Positions 53,468 through 63,467 are shown, counted from the first letter of the stretch. The stretch: DNA of 64,000 bases from Favolaschia claudopus (GCA_037176885.1 JAWWNJ010000033.1:248001-312000), one strand, 5' to 3'. The notes: generated by a model from the sequence alone, not told the origin. Made by a program: numbers and translations.

Positions 53468-53797
53468 GTGGATTCAGGCTATGGAGCTTTTTCGCGGAAG
53501 CTTTTCATCGACTGTCTGAAGGCCTGTCTCACTCATGTCGGGATCTCATCGTCGGGATATTCAGGCCATAGTTTTCGCCGCGGCGCTGCCACTTGGGCTC
53601 GACTCATTGGTCTCTCCGACCTCGACATTCAGCGCCTGGGCCGTTGGACTTCCGACTGCTTCAAACTTTACATTGACACACCACCTGATGTCATCGCGGC
53701 GTTGAGCAAACGCCTTCTCTCCGACCCCCCGCTTATTCAACCAACCTCCATGGTTGTGGCCCCGGGATTGGTTTGGCGCGGCGACGATGCTCTCTAG
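53468..53797 (+). pseudogene. Tyrosine recombinase C-terminal fragment (Crypton/DIRS-like)
   Basis: The frame shows GYSGHSFRRGAATWARLIGL, then DIQRLGRWTSDCFKLYID and a stop after GDDAL. H-S-F-R is the catalytic HxxR box, the following G-R-W is conserved, and Y in KLYID is the nucleophile position of tyrosine recombinases. Fungal transposons with such enzymes are Cryptons and DIRS/Ngaro-type retroelements. No RT or N-terminal recombinase region is nearby, so the class is unresolved. It starts about 10 bp from the truncated edge of the glycosyltransferase remnant on the other strand, as if its insertion had removed the gene's 5' half. Confidence 0.7.
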
Positions 53798-55310
53798 CCG
53801 CACCCGTTTTCTTGCTCTCTTGGCCTCAACTCACCTTCCTCGCTGTCCCGGCAACCCCTCCTCCCTCGGGCTGCCTTGTCTTCCTGGGTTCCGGCCCGAG
53901 AGCGCTCGCTGCAAGGTCGTCCGGCGTCGGAAGCGTAGAATCGACGAGCGAGATGGTGGGGAAGAGAGACAAGAGACGCAGGGCCACGTCATTATCGACG
54001 GCGTGATAGGACAATGCGAATAATAGACGTGTTGCCGTGCACGGACGTTTGCGAACCGGAGCCGTGAGCCTAAATCCAAGGAATAACGTTCCAGACAGCT
54101 TGTATTGCGCAGAACGTAGTATCCAGCGACGCGCGAAGGCACATCCAGAACGGCGGCGAAGGTAGTGACGGATTTAGGCGCGTCGGATACAAGGGCGGCG
54201 CGTTGGCGCACGATGTCGTGAGTGGCGCAGGAGTGAGAATGGCGATGTCGCGTCGATCAGATCAGATCAGCGGTGAATCGAGGCATTGGCGATGCGCTGG
54301 AATTAGCGAACGAGAACGAGGAATCGTCGAGGTCGCAGCGAGCGTTGACGACGCGACGATGTTGACGACGCGAGCAGCTGAGGCGGCGGCGAGATGGACG
54401 ACTTGCAGAAGGTGCGTCAGAGTGCGTCCCCGTGAACAGCTCAGTCATGTAGCAGGGGCCTCGACGTTACGGTCCTTTGCAGTCCTTTGCAGACGGAGGT
54501 TGCCAGCGTGCTGAGGATGAACGAGATGGCGGAGGAGGACGTCGTTATCGACGGCGTGGGAGATCGCGCCGACAACGCGGACGGCAACTATTACTAATTG
54601 GCGCGCATAGAATGCGTCCAAGTAGTTTCAGCTTCTCAGTAGCAGTACATGATAACCACCGGAGAGTATTTGCTGACTCGATTTTCAAAAAACCTATCAC
54701 GCACTGCCCCCCAGGCAGCAAATGCTTCGATTTCCTCGTTTCCCTCTCTTGTACCTCTAATTCTCTCCAAGCATGTCCGAGTAAGTTGTAAAAAATAAAT
54801 TCTAATCATGATCTACTCGACCGAGCAAGGGAACTCAACGCATTCGGAGTTCACCTAGAGCTGCAGGTAAGAATAGATAAGAATAGACTATGAACCGAGT
54901 GCGACGCATCCAAGCGGAACGCGAGGTTTGAAGCTGCAGTCTGAGCTCACGCTCGACGGACTGCGCTGCCTACTATCTAGGCGTCTGACTTGGACAGAGG
55001 TGAGCGAAAGATCGTCAAGGTGGCGAGAGTATCCGAAGAGGAACCCGGACGGGACGAATTCTCGAAATGCGACGCATTGGTGTTATTGAGGTCGCAAGCC
55101 ACTCCAATCAGAAGTCTTCTTCCCTTCAAATGCATTTTTTCCTTCCGCAAAGTGTTACCAACCTCTTGACAAGTCAGACAAGCGACTTGCTCGAAGGCGG
55201 AAGTTGAGGACCCGAGCAGCGCGTAGGTGTACGCGAGCGATGAATCGAGGCGCATGCTAGCAGCCGACAGAGACGCACAGGCTGCGGCGACGTAGAAGAT
55301 CGCACACATT
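53798..55310. other. Possible degraded minus-strand exons; no assignable gene
   Basis: Minus-strand frames at 53826-54014 (YHAVDNDVALRLLSLFPTIS), 54060-54211 (VTTFAAVLDVPSRVAGYYVL) and 54977-55310 (AAACASLSAASMRLDSSLAY) read like exon pieces of one or two host genes. GT-AG borders are not clear enough to join them, and I recognise no domain. The last piece abuts the MITE at 55311. Confidence 0.3.
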
Positions 55311-55507
55311 AGAGGCTTTGCGGTAGCCACTGGTGGCTATTGGTGGCTAATTTTTCTCGGAACCAGACGACAGCCTCTGGGTAGATTAGCCACCATTTGT
55401 ACGTCCTATTGACAGGATGCAGTGGTGGCTACCTTGAGCCGGAGGCTCAAGAAACTATTGCACACGAGGAGCTACCAATAGCCACCGGTGGCTACCGCAA
55501 AGTCTCT
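55311..55507. mobile_element. 197-bp MITE, ATT target duplication, copy 2 (inverted)
   Basis: Same family and length as 50570-50766, in the opposite orientation. It is flanked by ATT at 55308-55310 and 55508-55510. Left end AGAGGCTTTGCGG, right end CCGCAAAGTCTCT. It may interrupt a minus-strand exon. Confidence 0.85.
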
Positions 55508-57001
55508 ATTGCGAGAGACGACGGCGGCAACGCTCGCCTCAACGTCTATCACAGACGGAGGCGAGGCGTCGTGAACATTGTCGGAGGGTCGGCGAGCGCA
55601 TCGCGCGTAAGGCGGAGACGGTGCTATTGCTGCTGATAAGGCAGAGGGAACGGAGATCAAGCTACTCACAGCGATCTCACGTTCCCATATAGTCTTTGGA
55701 TCCAAAACTCCGAGGGTCTATCCGCCTAGTTCTCCAACAAGCTGAATCCATCCCTATTCCTTCGCTTTCTCGTTCACAGTATAACGTAGAGCCCAGCGGG
55801 TTAGGATCCCGGTGTTGGAAACACTACCCCAACGTCTAATCCAGATGGAGGCGAGAAGGTATCCATCGCGCTGATATCGAGGAGGCTATGCCGGGCCTCG
55901 ACGTCTGGAAGAGGGAGGGCGTTCCACATGCCAACGAAAATGCGCTGAGATCCGAGATGGCGGCGTTCAGATGAGGAAGGCGACCAGCTGTAGACATCCA
56001 CGAAGTCATACAACAGCGGTGGCGAAGAGGGCGGCGCGAGGTCAAACGACATGCGAGTCCTTGAAACTCGAATTAGCGCGTTGACGATGGGGACGACTCT
56101 CGTGGTGGTGGCGCCGTTATCGGTGGACCTCCTACTCGTCAGATGGGTGAAGCGTCGCTAGATTCTGATCTGTGTTCCACAGAGATCTGAGCTACGGTGC
56201 ATCCCAGATGCTAGGCTCTGCTAACACTCTGCCAGCTATGAGTCACAGACTCAGGGGATGCACGCTGGGGGGGGACTAGCAGAGCTATGGCGGCATAGCC
56301 TTTAAGTATAGACTCTGTACTGCATCTGCAGTATTACCCTAACAGCGCTCCAGGGCTTCCCTCCAGTCAGCAACCTGTAGCTAGTCAGGCCAGCCTGTAT
56401 TACTCCTGTCTGGCCTGCGGGGTATGTTGAGTGCATCCCTGGCGCTATAGAGCTAACGCTCCAGCAGCCTCTGAGTCTACGCTATGCATAGACTCTAGGA
56501 TATGCACTCCGTATACATCCCCTACAGCCCCCCACTTTTTCTTCGTGTAGTCCATGCAAAGATGGCTGAGCAGGATCTGCACGACGAAAAATTATCACTC
56601 CTTGGTCGTAGGTTTGGGAGAGAAAAATTTTCCAGGAGGAAATGTGGGTGTCGTTGAGAAGCGGCAGAAATGTACTGGCCGGAATTCGTGTCCAGGAGCA
56701 GGAGAAATCGAATGGATGGTGAGGTTTCGGGCTGGATGATGATGAGGGAGGATGGGAACAGAACATAGTGGTATGGCGAGATGGTACGGGTGGAAGGGTT
56801 CATGAGCAAGGCGGAGGGGCGAAGGCAAAGCAGGATAGGATTTGAGTGTGGCGGTGTAGGCGATTGGGAAGCATATAACATAATTGACCGTCGAGATTGC
56901 GGCCAGTTGATAAGTAGGTAGATAGAATCAAAGGAAATAGCATAATTGGAAGCGGACAAAGGACTTAGCGACTAGCGCACAGACCCATGTCAGATAGTGT
57001 T
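55508..57001. other. Possible first exon at 55801-56052; otherwise no gene
   Basis: The minus frame 56052-55801 starts with an ATG (MSFDLAPPSSPPLLYDFVDV) and could be an exon of the degraded gene to its left, but has no known domain. From 56190 to 56520 several GTGCATCCC / GGGATGCAC words and nested hairpins occur without a clear element boundary. The minus-strand frames at 56482-56959 are unsupported. Confidence 0.3.
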
Positions 57002-57250
57002 GCATCTGCAGCTTCTGCTTGGGGTAGGATGAAGCTGCAGATGCAGATCCTTGATTGCACCTCCTTCAGAAGTCAAGGAAACACTGAGACATAGACCAGC
57101 GGCGGATAGACCGCGCTCGGTGTGAATAAGATTTGCAACTTCCGCTTGGGGTAAGATGAAGTTGCAAATACAGATCTTTGATTTTGCCTCCGTCGAAAGT
57201 AGACCAGCAGCGGATCGACCGCGCTCGGTGTGAATAAAAGAAGGACTTGT
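57002..57250. repeat. Two-unit tandem repeat with co-varying hairpins
   Basis: Two units with a period of 127 bp. Unit 1 has a perfect 14-bp stem (GCATCTGCAGCTTC at 57002-57015 with GAAGCTGCAGATGC at 57031-57044). Unit 2 has a 12-bp stem (ATTTGCAACTTC at 57131-57142 with GAAGTTGCAAAT at 57158-57169). The loops share GCTTGGGGTA(G/A)GAT. Where stem bases differ between units, both partners changed. Each unit ends ACCGCGCTCGGTGTGAATAA. Confidence 0.75.
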
Positions 57251-57759
57251 ATCTCACAAGTCTCCTCAGGGTTGTTGTGGAAGCACGGCCTCCTCGTATG
57301 AAGCATGGTTCAGATGTGCCCCATCAAGAGTTACAAACACGGTGACTCGTAAACGAGTGAGCACCGAAATGGGAGGTCGAAAGGTATGGTTGCAGACCGA
57401 ACTTCGTGACAAGTCGCAGTCCCAATTTGGTAATTGATACTGTCACGTCAGTTTTCATCGAGGCATCCTGGGATTGTGTAAATAGCATTGCAAGAAGGTA
57501 ATCTACAAACGGACTGGAGCAAAACCTCGAAAAATTGGGTTTCCGTGTTTTGCACAGCAATTTCGCGCTTTTTTTGCGGATCACTCGGACCGGTGGCTGT
57601 GCAGCAGCATCAATGTCGCCTGGTCATTGCCGATTTCTTGGTTAAGAGATTTCACTTTCACTGTAGGGTCCGGAAGAAGGGGTCCGGGGTTGCAGAGGCA
57701 GAATGGCAGAGAAAGACTTGATTACCTGCCTCAAATTCGTGAGTTTAGTACACACAATT

Positions 57760-58228
57760 AGAGCTTGATAGCAGCCGCCAGAAACCCACTTTCCTAATCA
57801 AAGAAAATAATTCGTTAAACTATTTTCGCTTAGAGTCGGTGCTCCACTTTTTGATGAGTCTCCGATATACAGCCGGATATTTGGGGAGAACGAGGTCGCG
57901 TTGTCTGGCTTTTCGATAAACCTTTCTACGCGGTCGATGACGCACAGATCCACCCCCCGAAACCATTGCGTATTTATGTGGGGCGGGGCCACTGGAGCCA
58001 TGATACGCGATAAGGAGCATTGGGCGAGGTCATCGTTGAGGGTGAAGACCAGAGTGGGTATGTCTGCGCTGGTAGTTAGCCGAGACATAGGACTTGTGTC
58101 AAACAACCCCACCGCATCCATCATTTTCTCATCGATTTCCTGCCTGATTAAAACAGCGACTTTCCGGTTTAAATTTGTTTTCAAGACTTTCAAATAGTAT
58201 TTCAGGCCGCTGCTAATAAGGTCTAATA
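57760..58228. mobile_element. TIR insertion, 469 bp, AATT flanks, carrying an ORF
   Basis: Comparison with the empty copy at 34597-35045 defines the insertion. AATT flanks it (57756-57759 and 58229-58232). The ends are imperfectly inverted: TTAGAGCTTGATAGCAGCCG on the left and TTAGACCTTATTAGCAGCGG read inwards on the right. An open frame of 131 codons fills most of it. The ATTAGAG start resembles the 197-bp MITEs. Confidence 0.75.
57798..58193 (-). CDS. ORF inside the 469-bp insertion, unknown function
   Basis: 131 residues, starting MKVLKTNLNRKVAVLIRQEI. Its composition looks like a folded protein (DIPTLVFTLNDDLAQCSL, FRGVDLCVIDRVERFIEKP), without simple repeats. I recognise no family. It is too short for a transposase, so it could be a captured gene fragment or an accessory gene. 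Confidence 0.35.
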   Translation of the reverse strand: MKVLKTNLNRKVAVLIRQEIDEKMMDAVGLFDTSPMSRLTTSADIPTLVFTLNDDLAQCSLSRIMAPVAPPHINTQWFRGVDLCVIDRVERFIEKPDNATSFSPNIRLYIGDSSKSGAPTLSENSLTNYFL

Positions 58229-58405
58229 AATTTTGGTTTTTCGCTGTTCAAATTTCGCGTTTGGTAACCCTAAGTTGGGAGTACCTCCGATTCCTCTGAA
58301 ATAAAAATTTCACCTATAAACCATACCCTAGTTCCTGCTAAATCTCGAATCCCGAAGGATTTTGAGCAAAATTGCGACTGGTCATGAAGTTTTGGCCGCA
58401 ACCAT

Positions 58406-59564
58406 ATATAGTCAACTAGTTTAGTAATCACTAATAGTGACGCCGGCGGCTTTAGTTAGCCGACTAATTGTTCCGACGACTGCCCTCGCTCATTGCTAGC
58501 CGCCACACCGTCCCAGGCTGGGCAGCCTAGCGCTGCGCCCCGGGACGCGTCGTTCGTGTTGAATCGCGTCCCTACTACCTCTTCTGTCTTCTACCATCAT
58601 GTCTACACCATTACAGCCTCTTTTGAACGAAACTCGGGCTCCCCCTTCTCCGCCAGCGAGTCCGATACTGTCCAGAAACGACCAGAATAGAGGCAGATTT
58701 GATGCAGATGCAGATGAAAATCTGATCTGCCTTATATAGTAGTCGTGTGAATATGCAGTAGATTTTGATCCACCAGCGTGACAGCCACCAATTTTCACTT
58801 TGACGTGTCGCGTCCGATTCCACCAGCGTGACATCAGCGCGTAGACGCGCGGTGAGGAGTTATCCAGACTCCGGCGAAGAATTTGAAGGATGAATGCAGC
58901 TCGCCGCGCGGATGTGTGCCGTCTGGAGAAGAATAGCATGGTACAGCTGGGGCAGCTAAGCGTAAAACGTATACGTGATACTTCGTACGCAGCGCTCCAC
59001 AGCCAACATTGGAGGAGAAGCAGACATCAAAACCGCGAATTCCTGCAGAAGCAGTGACGATGAGGAAGATAGAGATACGAGCCCCAGCAGCGTTCCAAAA
59101 CGCGCTAGACGTTGGCAAGGGGAGCAAGGAGAGCCGAAGATGAAGCGCGGAACACTTTCAAAGGCAGATGAATAGACGACTGACTACTAGCAACCTTGAC
59201 GGCGTAGCGTCGGCGCTTCAGGTCACAGTCGATGCAGGGAGTGAGAACGCGCCACGTCGTCAGCGTGGAGCGGGAGCAAGACCAGCTGTAAAACGCGCTC
59301 GAAGATTGGGTTAGGACTGCCCAGCCGGAAATGTTTTGAGAGTGAGGCCGTATTTGAGGATTACAGCTTGAAGCGAGGAGGCAGCCCGGGAGATGATATA
59401 AAAGGTTGTATTACAAGTTGTAGGTCTTGACTCCGGGCGACGTGAAGAGGAAGAGGAGAACAAGAGTGTGTGAATGGCATTCAAGACGTCGGACCCTAAA
59501 GCCTCCTTCCGCTTCGCACTCGTCAAGGTCTGTCGGCCGGAAGTTCATACACCTCACTGCGTTT
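58406..59564. other. No supported gene
   Basis: CCACCAGCGTGACA occurs twice (58771 and 58820). Open frames at 58496-58939 and 58975-59175 (an acidic and basic stretch, RSSDDEEDRDTSP) show no domain or splice structure that I trust. Confidence 0.35.
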
Positions 59565-59765
59565 TGCCCATCAAAAACGGCCAGCCGTCCATGGCCGTTT
59601 TGACGATGATCGGCCATGGCTGCCGCATGGACGGCCAAATGGACGGCCAGCGTCCCGTTGGCAGTTTTGTCTTCAGACGGCCATGAACGGCTCGCAATCG
59701 GCCACATATTCGGCCACTGCGTCGGCCGTTTCCTCGGCCACTGTTTTGGCCACATCCGTTTCAAA
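59565..59765. repeat. Cluster of CGGCC / GGCCG motifs
   Basis: About fifteen CGGCC or GGCCG words, many as ATGGCCG, CGGCCAT or GACGGCCA, lie within 200 bp in both orientations. Several can pair (for example CCATGGCCG with CGGCCATGG near 59588-59622). No known element explains it. Confidence 0.55.
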
Positions 59766-59942
59766 TAAAATATGATTTGTATGCCAGTTCCTGGCCTACA
59801 GTAGGGCGAGCTTGCGCAGATTACAGACGCAGATATTTTTTCGGCCGATTTTGCTGCAAATTGGAATTCAGAGTTTTTCAAATTGGAATTCAGAGTCTTC
59901 AGACTGTCTTGACTCTTCTACTGATCCTGCAATCAGAGAAGT

Positions 59943-59965
59943 ACATACATACATACATACATACT
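59943..59965. repeat. (CATA)n microsatellite
   Basis: Five CATA units. Confidence 0.85.
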
Positions 59966-60782
59966 GGGGAACAGGGCGGAAGAAATTGATGTAAAATTCT
60001 TGGTATGCTTGCTTATGATCCCGGCAAAGTAGACTGTAGTACATTGGTAGTACAACCCAGTGTCTATGCATGGGAGCAGTGCAGCACATGCTTCCATCAG
60101 ACAGGATCAAGCAGTGTTGCCAAAAGATCAGCAGGAACAGCGCGGCATTACACTGGAACAACAATTTATCACGGCTTCATCGATCACATCAGAAGTTACA
60201 ACACCCATCAAAAGCTCAACAGCACAGCTTATTGCTTTTCGGTGACGGCTCTGATAAAGGGGGAGCAAGCTCCCCCAATAATAAATTGTAGCCAATATTT
60301 CTTTTGCTCACTCCAGCCACCTGCGCGTAAAGCTAAAACAATCCATATTGCATGGGACGAAGAGTACAGGCAACGGGTCCACAAATATTCATGTCATAAT
60401 GATCAAAAATATGTAGCTAAATAACGAGCCTGAAGCGACGACGCCACAGACATTTCAGATAGCGAGAATCCGAATGAGGGAGGACTATGTCGTAGGTGAA
60501 GCTGCCGTCGTACCCATAGCTGACATCATTGACTTGCTGGTGAGTTTAGCGCAAGGCCTTCAAATAACTGGATTAATTCAAGCCGCAAGCAGAGAAGGAT
60601 CACAACACACTTAGGACTGGCGGTCGGAATGAAGCACGTCCATATGGGTTCGCATATGTCTTTAGTTAATCTGACACGCTGCTTTCAGCTGGGCGCTGGC
60701 GTCTGTGAAAAAGAAAGACATTAGGTCTTGACAGCGTAGGCATAAGCGAAAAGCGGGGGCGCACCAACACCGGTAGAGTCCG
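59966..60782. other. Possible ORF fragment; palindrome at 60259-60276
   Basis: The frame 60060-60245 reads protein-like (VLPKDQQEQRGITLEQQFIT), ending just before the perfect palindrome GGGGGAGCAAGCTCCCCC, a relative of 5225-5242. A possible downstream exon of the PRM1-like gene (ASAQLKAACQIN on the minus strand near 60690) is too weak to join. Confidence 0.3.
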
Positions 60783-61600
60783 TTACACCATTCCCGCGCA
60801 CCACAGCCCTCCACAAGCGTGTACTCGTTCCAGAGCCCAGATCAGGGTCTGAACCCCGACAAGCCCACATACTCCAGTGATCAGGAACGCAAAGGGAGCA
60901 GGTTGAAAGACATAGTATAGCAGCCATTCGAGGGGCGGGCAGAGACGCCAACTTCTGGATATAAACGCGAGGATCGGATGCGATACCTCTGCATTTAGAG
61001 ACAGTATGTCCCTATGAGGCGCGTCTTCACCAGTGATGATCCATCGGCCAACCGCTTCGTGAAGGTGTTCATTAAGGTATCGATTCCGATACCATAACCA
61101 GGAGCAGTTGATAAGGACAGTAAAGATTGCCATCATGCCGAGAGAAACGCTCCCCCACATTGCAAACTTGGTGAGATCCTGACTGAGATTGTCGATGACC
61201 GAAGTATCCAGCTTTTGGCAAAACGTCATGGGCAATGCAGCAGCTGGAATGGGAAAAGCTTCCCCACCCACTGGTCATCAGTGAGTCAAACGTGGTGTTG
61301 ATTTCCGCTTTCATCTTGCTAAAAGGTACATCAATACTACATAATCTCTGATCAGTCCGCAGGAAGTAGTGCCTGGAATGATCACTCACAAATTGTCCAC
61401 GATTTGTCTCAGCTCGTCAAGCTGCGGAAGCTGACTTTGCAGCTTGTGTAGCTGATCCTCAAATGTAGTTGGAAGTGACAGGCTTTGTAAACTGCTCAGT
61501 GTCACGGTGCTGGGTGCTCCGGGAGCTGAAAGCGGAGTCGGAGCTGGAACGAGGGGCGGAGCGGGCACCGGAAACTGGCGTTGATTCGACGAAGCGTACA
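60783..61600 (-). pseudogene. PRM1-like plasma membrane fusion protein fragment
   Basis: The minus strand carries LPTTFEDQLHKLQSQLPQLD and ELRQIVDN, then a 53-nt intron (61337-61389). It continues IDVPFSKMKAEINTTFDSL and, after a one-base shift near 61275, ALPMTFCQKLDTSVIDNLSQ. A membrane span follows (FAMWGSVSLGMMAIFTVLIN), then WYRNRYLNEHLHEAV. A second hydrophobic stretch (FQPAPFAFLITGVCGLVGVQ) com closes the recognisable part. The order of ectodomain, FC..LDTSVIDDL-type box, membrane span and W-Y-x-x-R-x-L fits fungal Prm1, a multi-pass protein that aids plasma membrane fusion in mating. The N-terminal span is missing because the gene meets an LTR at about 61585. The C terminus beyond 60783 is unclear. 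I compared from memory of the family, not by alignment. Confidence 0.6.
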
Positions 61601-61750
61601 ACGACGAACCAAGAGACTATAAACACAAGCGAGGCTGTACGATAACATAAACTACGGGGATCGGAGACCGGGAGTATCGTAAGTAGCGTAAAATATAGAA
61701 TATAAATGATGTAAGGGGCATGACTGGATTGATCCGTCATGCCTCTTACA
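61585..61750 (-). repeat. Candidate LTR interrupting the PRM1-like gene
   Basis: On the minus strand a purine tract (AAAAGTGGGGGTAA, about 61751-61764) is followed by TGTAAGAGGCATGAC, a typical LTR start. Within the first 45 bases GTCATGCCCCTTACA forms an inverted partner. The other edge (about 61585) is judged only by where PRM1-like coding begins. A second LTR was not found. Confidence 0.5.
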
Positions 61751-61765
61751 TTACCCCCACTTTTA

Positions 61766-62515
61766 GGCGGTGAGTCGGGGTACGCAAGGCAAGGTCGTAA
61801 GAATCGTAAGTATGAGCAATCGTGATGAGCATAAGTAGAGGAGAGCATAGGAGACCATCAAGGTCAAGGACAAAGCAAGAGCAAAACACAAGTAAGGGGA
61901 ACAAGGGATACGGGGGTGAGGTGGAGGAGGAAGAGTCAAGGAGTAGATGCCGCGGGATAGACTTCACGCTGATCGGGCGCGTCGCAAGGGGAGTGATTGT
62001 GGAGTGTGCAAGTTCCATCAATCCAAGAGCACAGACAAGGATAAGTAGTGAATGGCCGACACCAGACCGAAGCCTTGGGCCATCAATGCAAAACCAAAAC
62101 AAGAGTGCGAGCATCAAGGGAGAGGAACAACATCAAGTCAAGGAGGACAGAACGAGGGGTGAATGGCAGACACCAGACCGGAGCCTTGGGTCACCAATGC
62201 GACAAGGAGGATGGGGGGGTTCGAAAATGAGGTCGGAAACAAGGTAAAGAACAAAGTTTTAAAATTTTGAAAATTCTGCAAATTGAGAAATCGATCTGGC
62301 GCGCACGCGTTGCTTTCCATTCGGACAAGCTCCGCTCGTTGCGCTCCAGTCGTCGCCTCCCTCCGCACATCGGCGCGCTGCTTCGCTTCCGTTCGTGACC
62401 CTCACGGTAAGCTTTGCTGGATGCGCTCCGGTCATCACCTCCCTCCACGCATCTTTTACCGGAATCCACAGGTACCGTTCTATCTTCCTTTTTATGAAGC
62501 CCAGGAGGAGACACT
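61766..62515. other. LTR-element internal remnant; 111-bp tandem duplication
   Basis: Upstream of the LTR (minus orientation) lies non-coding or degraded sequence. GTGAATGGC(C/A)GACACCAGACC is repeated at about 62048 and 62159, each followed by G(A/G)AGCCTTGGG, giving a period of about 111 bp. A GCTCCGCTCGTTGCGCTCC word near 62329 resembles the GC-rich module at 24840. Confidence 0.45.
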
Positions 62516-62897
62516 TACAGTTGCGGCAAAATCAAATTACTTACCAAATATGGAAATTCTCATCAATCCCCTCCTTTTGCACCCAGATGAATGGTTGTTT
62601 CATGCGGTAAGCGGACAGAAATACTTAGAGGCTCCATCTTGTACGCCTGGCGTAGAAAAATTTGTGTCTTTGCATTGATGTTGGCTGGATAGCCGCCAAG
62701 TTTGTGTATATCAAAGTGCGGCCAAAATCAGTTGGAAGTATGATGAATTTGGTTATTTTTTGTGCCTAGATGTATTCAATCAAAGAAGTACAATCCTTCT
62801 GTGCCATTCCAGCCTACGTATGGTTTTTCTGTGCGGTCGGGCAGTTCTGATGAGAATTTCCTTATTTGGTAAGTAATTTGATCTTGCCGCAACTGTA
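62516..62897. mobile_element. TA-flanked MITE, 382 bp (family A), copy 2 (inverted)
   Basis: Same unit as 25337-25723 in the opposite orientation, with TA at both edges and arms TACAGTTGCGGCAAAATCAA / CCGCAACTGTA. Confidence 0.85.
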
Positions 62898-63156
62898 GTC
62901 TGTAGGTCGACGAAGGTGGTGTGGGTGGGAAGAAATGATAGAGAAAAGAATTTATCTTCCTTTTTGATGAAGGGGTGGGTGGGTGGGTGAGGAAAACGGG
63001 GATGCGGGTACGGGAGACGAAAAAAATTAATGAGGGAAAGGCAGGCAGGGAAGATGGAGGCCAGGGAAGAAGTTGGTACCACCGGTTTCTTGTGCTTCGC
63101 GTACCTCCGAATGTCGATGGAGGGTTACACAAGAGACGGGGCAAGGGTGAACAAGC
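62898..63156. other. No recognisable gene
   Basis: Purine-rich plus strand with a GGTGGGTGGGTG run near 62971-62986. The minus-strand Pro/Ser-rich frame that runs from 62776 to 63543 is not supported. Confidence 0.4.
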
Positions 63157-63467
63157 AGTGTGCAGGGGAAGCCCAAGGACGACCGAGGTGGTGACCTGCA
63201 CAAGCGCCTTTCGGCGTTTGGAGAGGGAGTGGAGGAGTGCGTAGGGGAAGCTCCCACTCAAGTGAGATGGTGACCTACACAAACGCCGCATGACGGCGCT
63301 CGAAAAGGGATAGGGAAAGAGTATGCAGGGGGAGCCGCCTTGGTGACCTGCATAAACACCGTACAACGGCGCTCGGAAAGGCGAGAAAGGAGTATACAGG
63401 GGAGGCCCCGCTCGAACGAGGTGATGACCTGTATAAACGCCCAAAAGGCGCTCGGAAAGAGGGGAGG
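63157..63467. repeat. Four-unit tandem array of structured repeats with compensatory changes
   Basis: Units start at 63157, 63236, 63320 and 63391 (spacings 79, 84 and 71). Each has an outer stem closing about 30 nt: TGTGCAGG/CCTGCACA, TGCGTAGG/CCTACACA, TATGCAGG/CCTGCATA and TATACAGG/CCTGTATA. Three are perfect and the second has one mismatch. A second hairpin follows in each (CGCC-TTTC-GGCG, CGCCG-CATGA-CGGCG, ACCGT-ACA-ACGGC, CGCC-CAAAA-GGCG). Stem bases differ between units in matched pairs, while the unpaired GGTGACC, or GATGACC in unit 4, next to the stem is conserved. Confidence 0.8.

Larger units (their letters stand above)
57481..58405. repeat. Dispersed repeat R3, copy 2, split by an insertion
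   Basis: This is colinear with 34597-35045 from AATAGCATTGCAAGAAGGTA to TTGGCCGCAACCAT. It is interrupted at 57760-58228. Confidence 0.85.

Noticed and set aside
56482..56959. Overlapping minus-strand ORFs with Ser/Pro-rich sequence
   Set aside because: No splice structure, domain or conserved composition. The alternative frames are equally open.
63157..63467. A CRISPR-like array
   Set aside because: The repeats are about 75 bp, diverged and without unique spacers, and the host is a eukaryote. Covarying hairpins in tandem units fit better.
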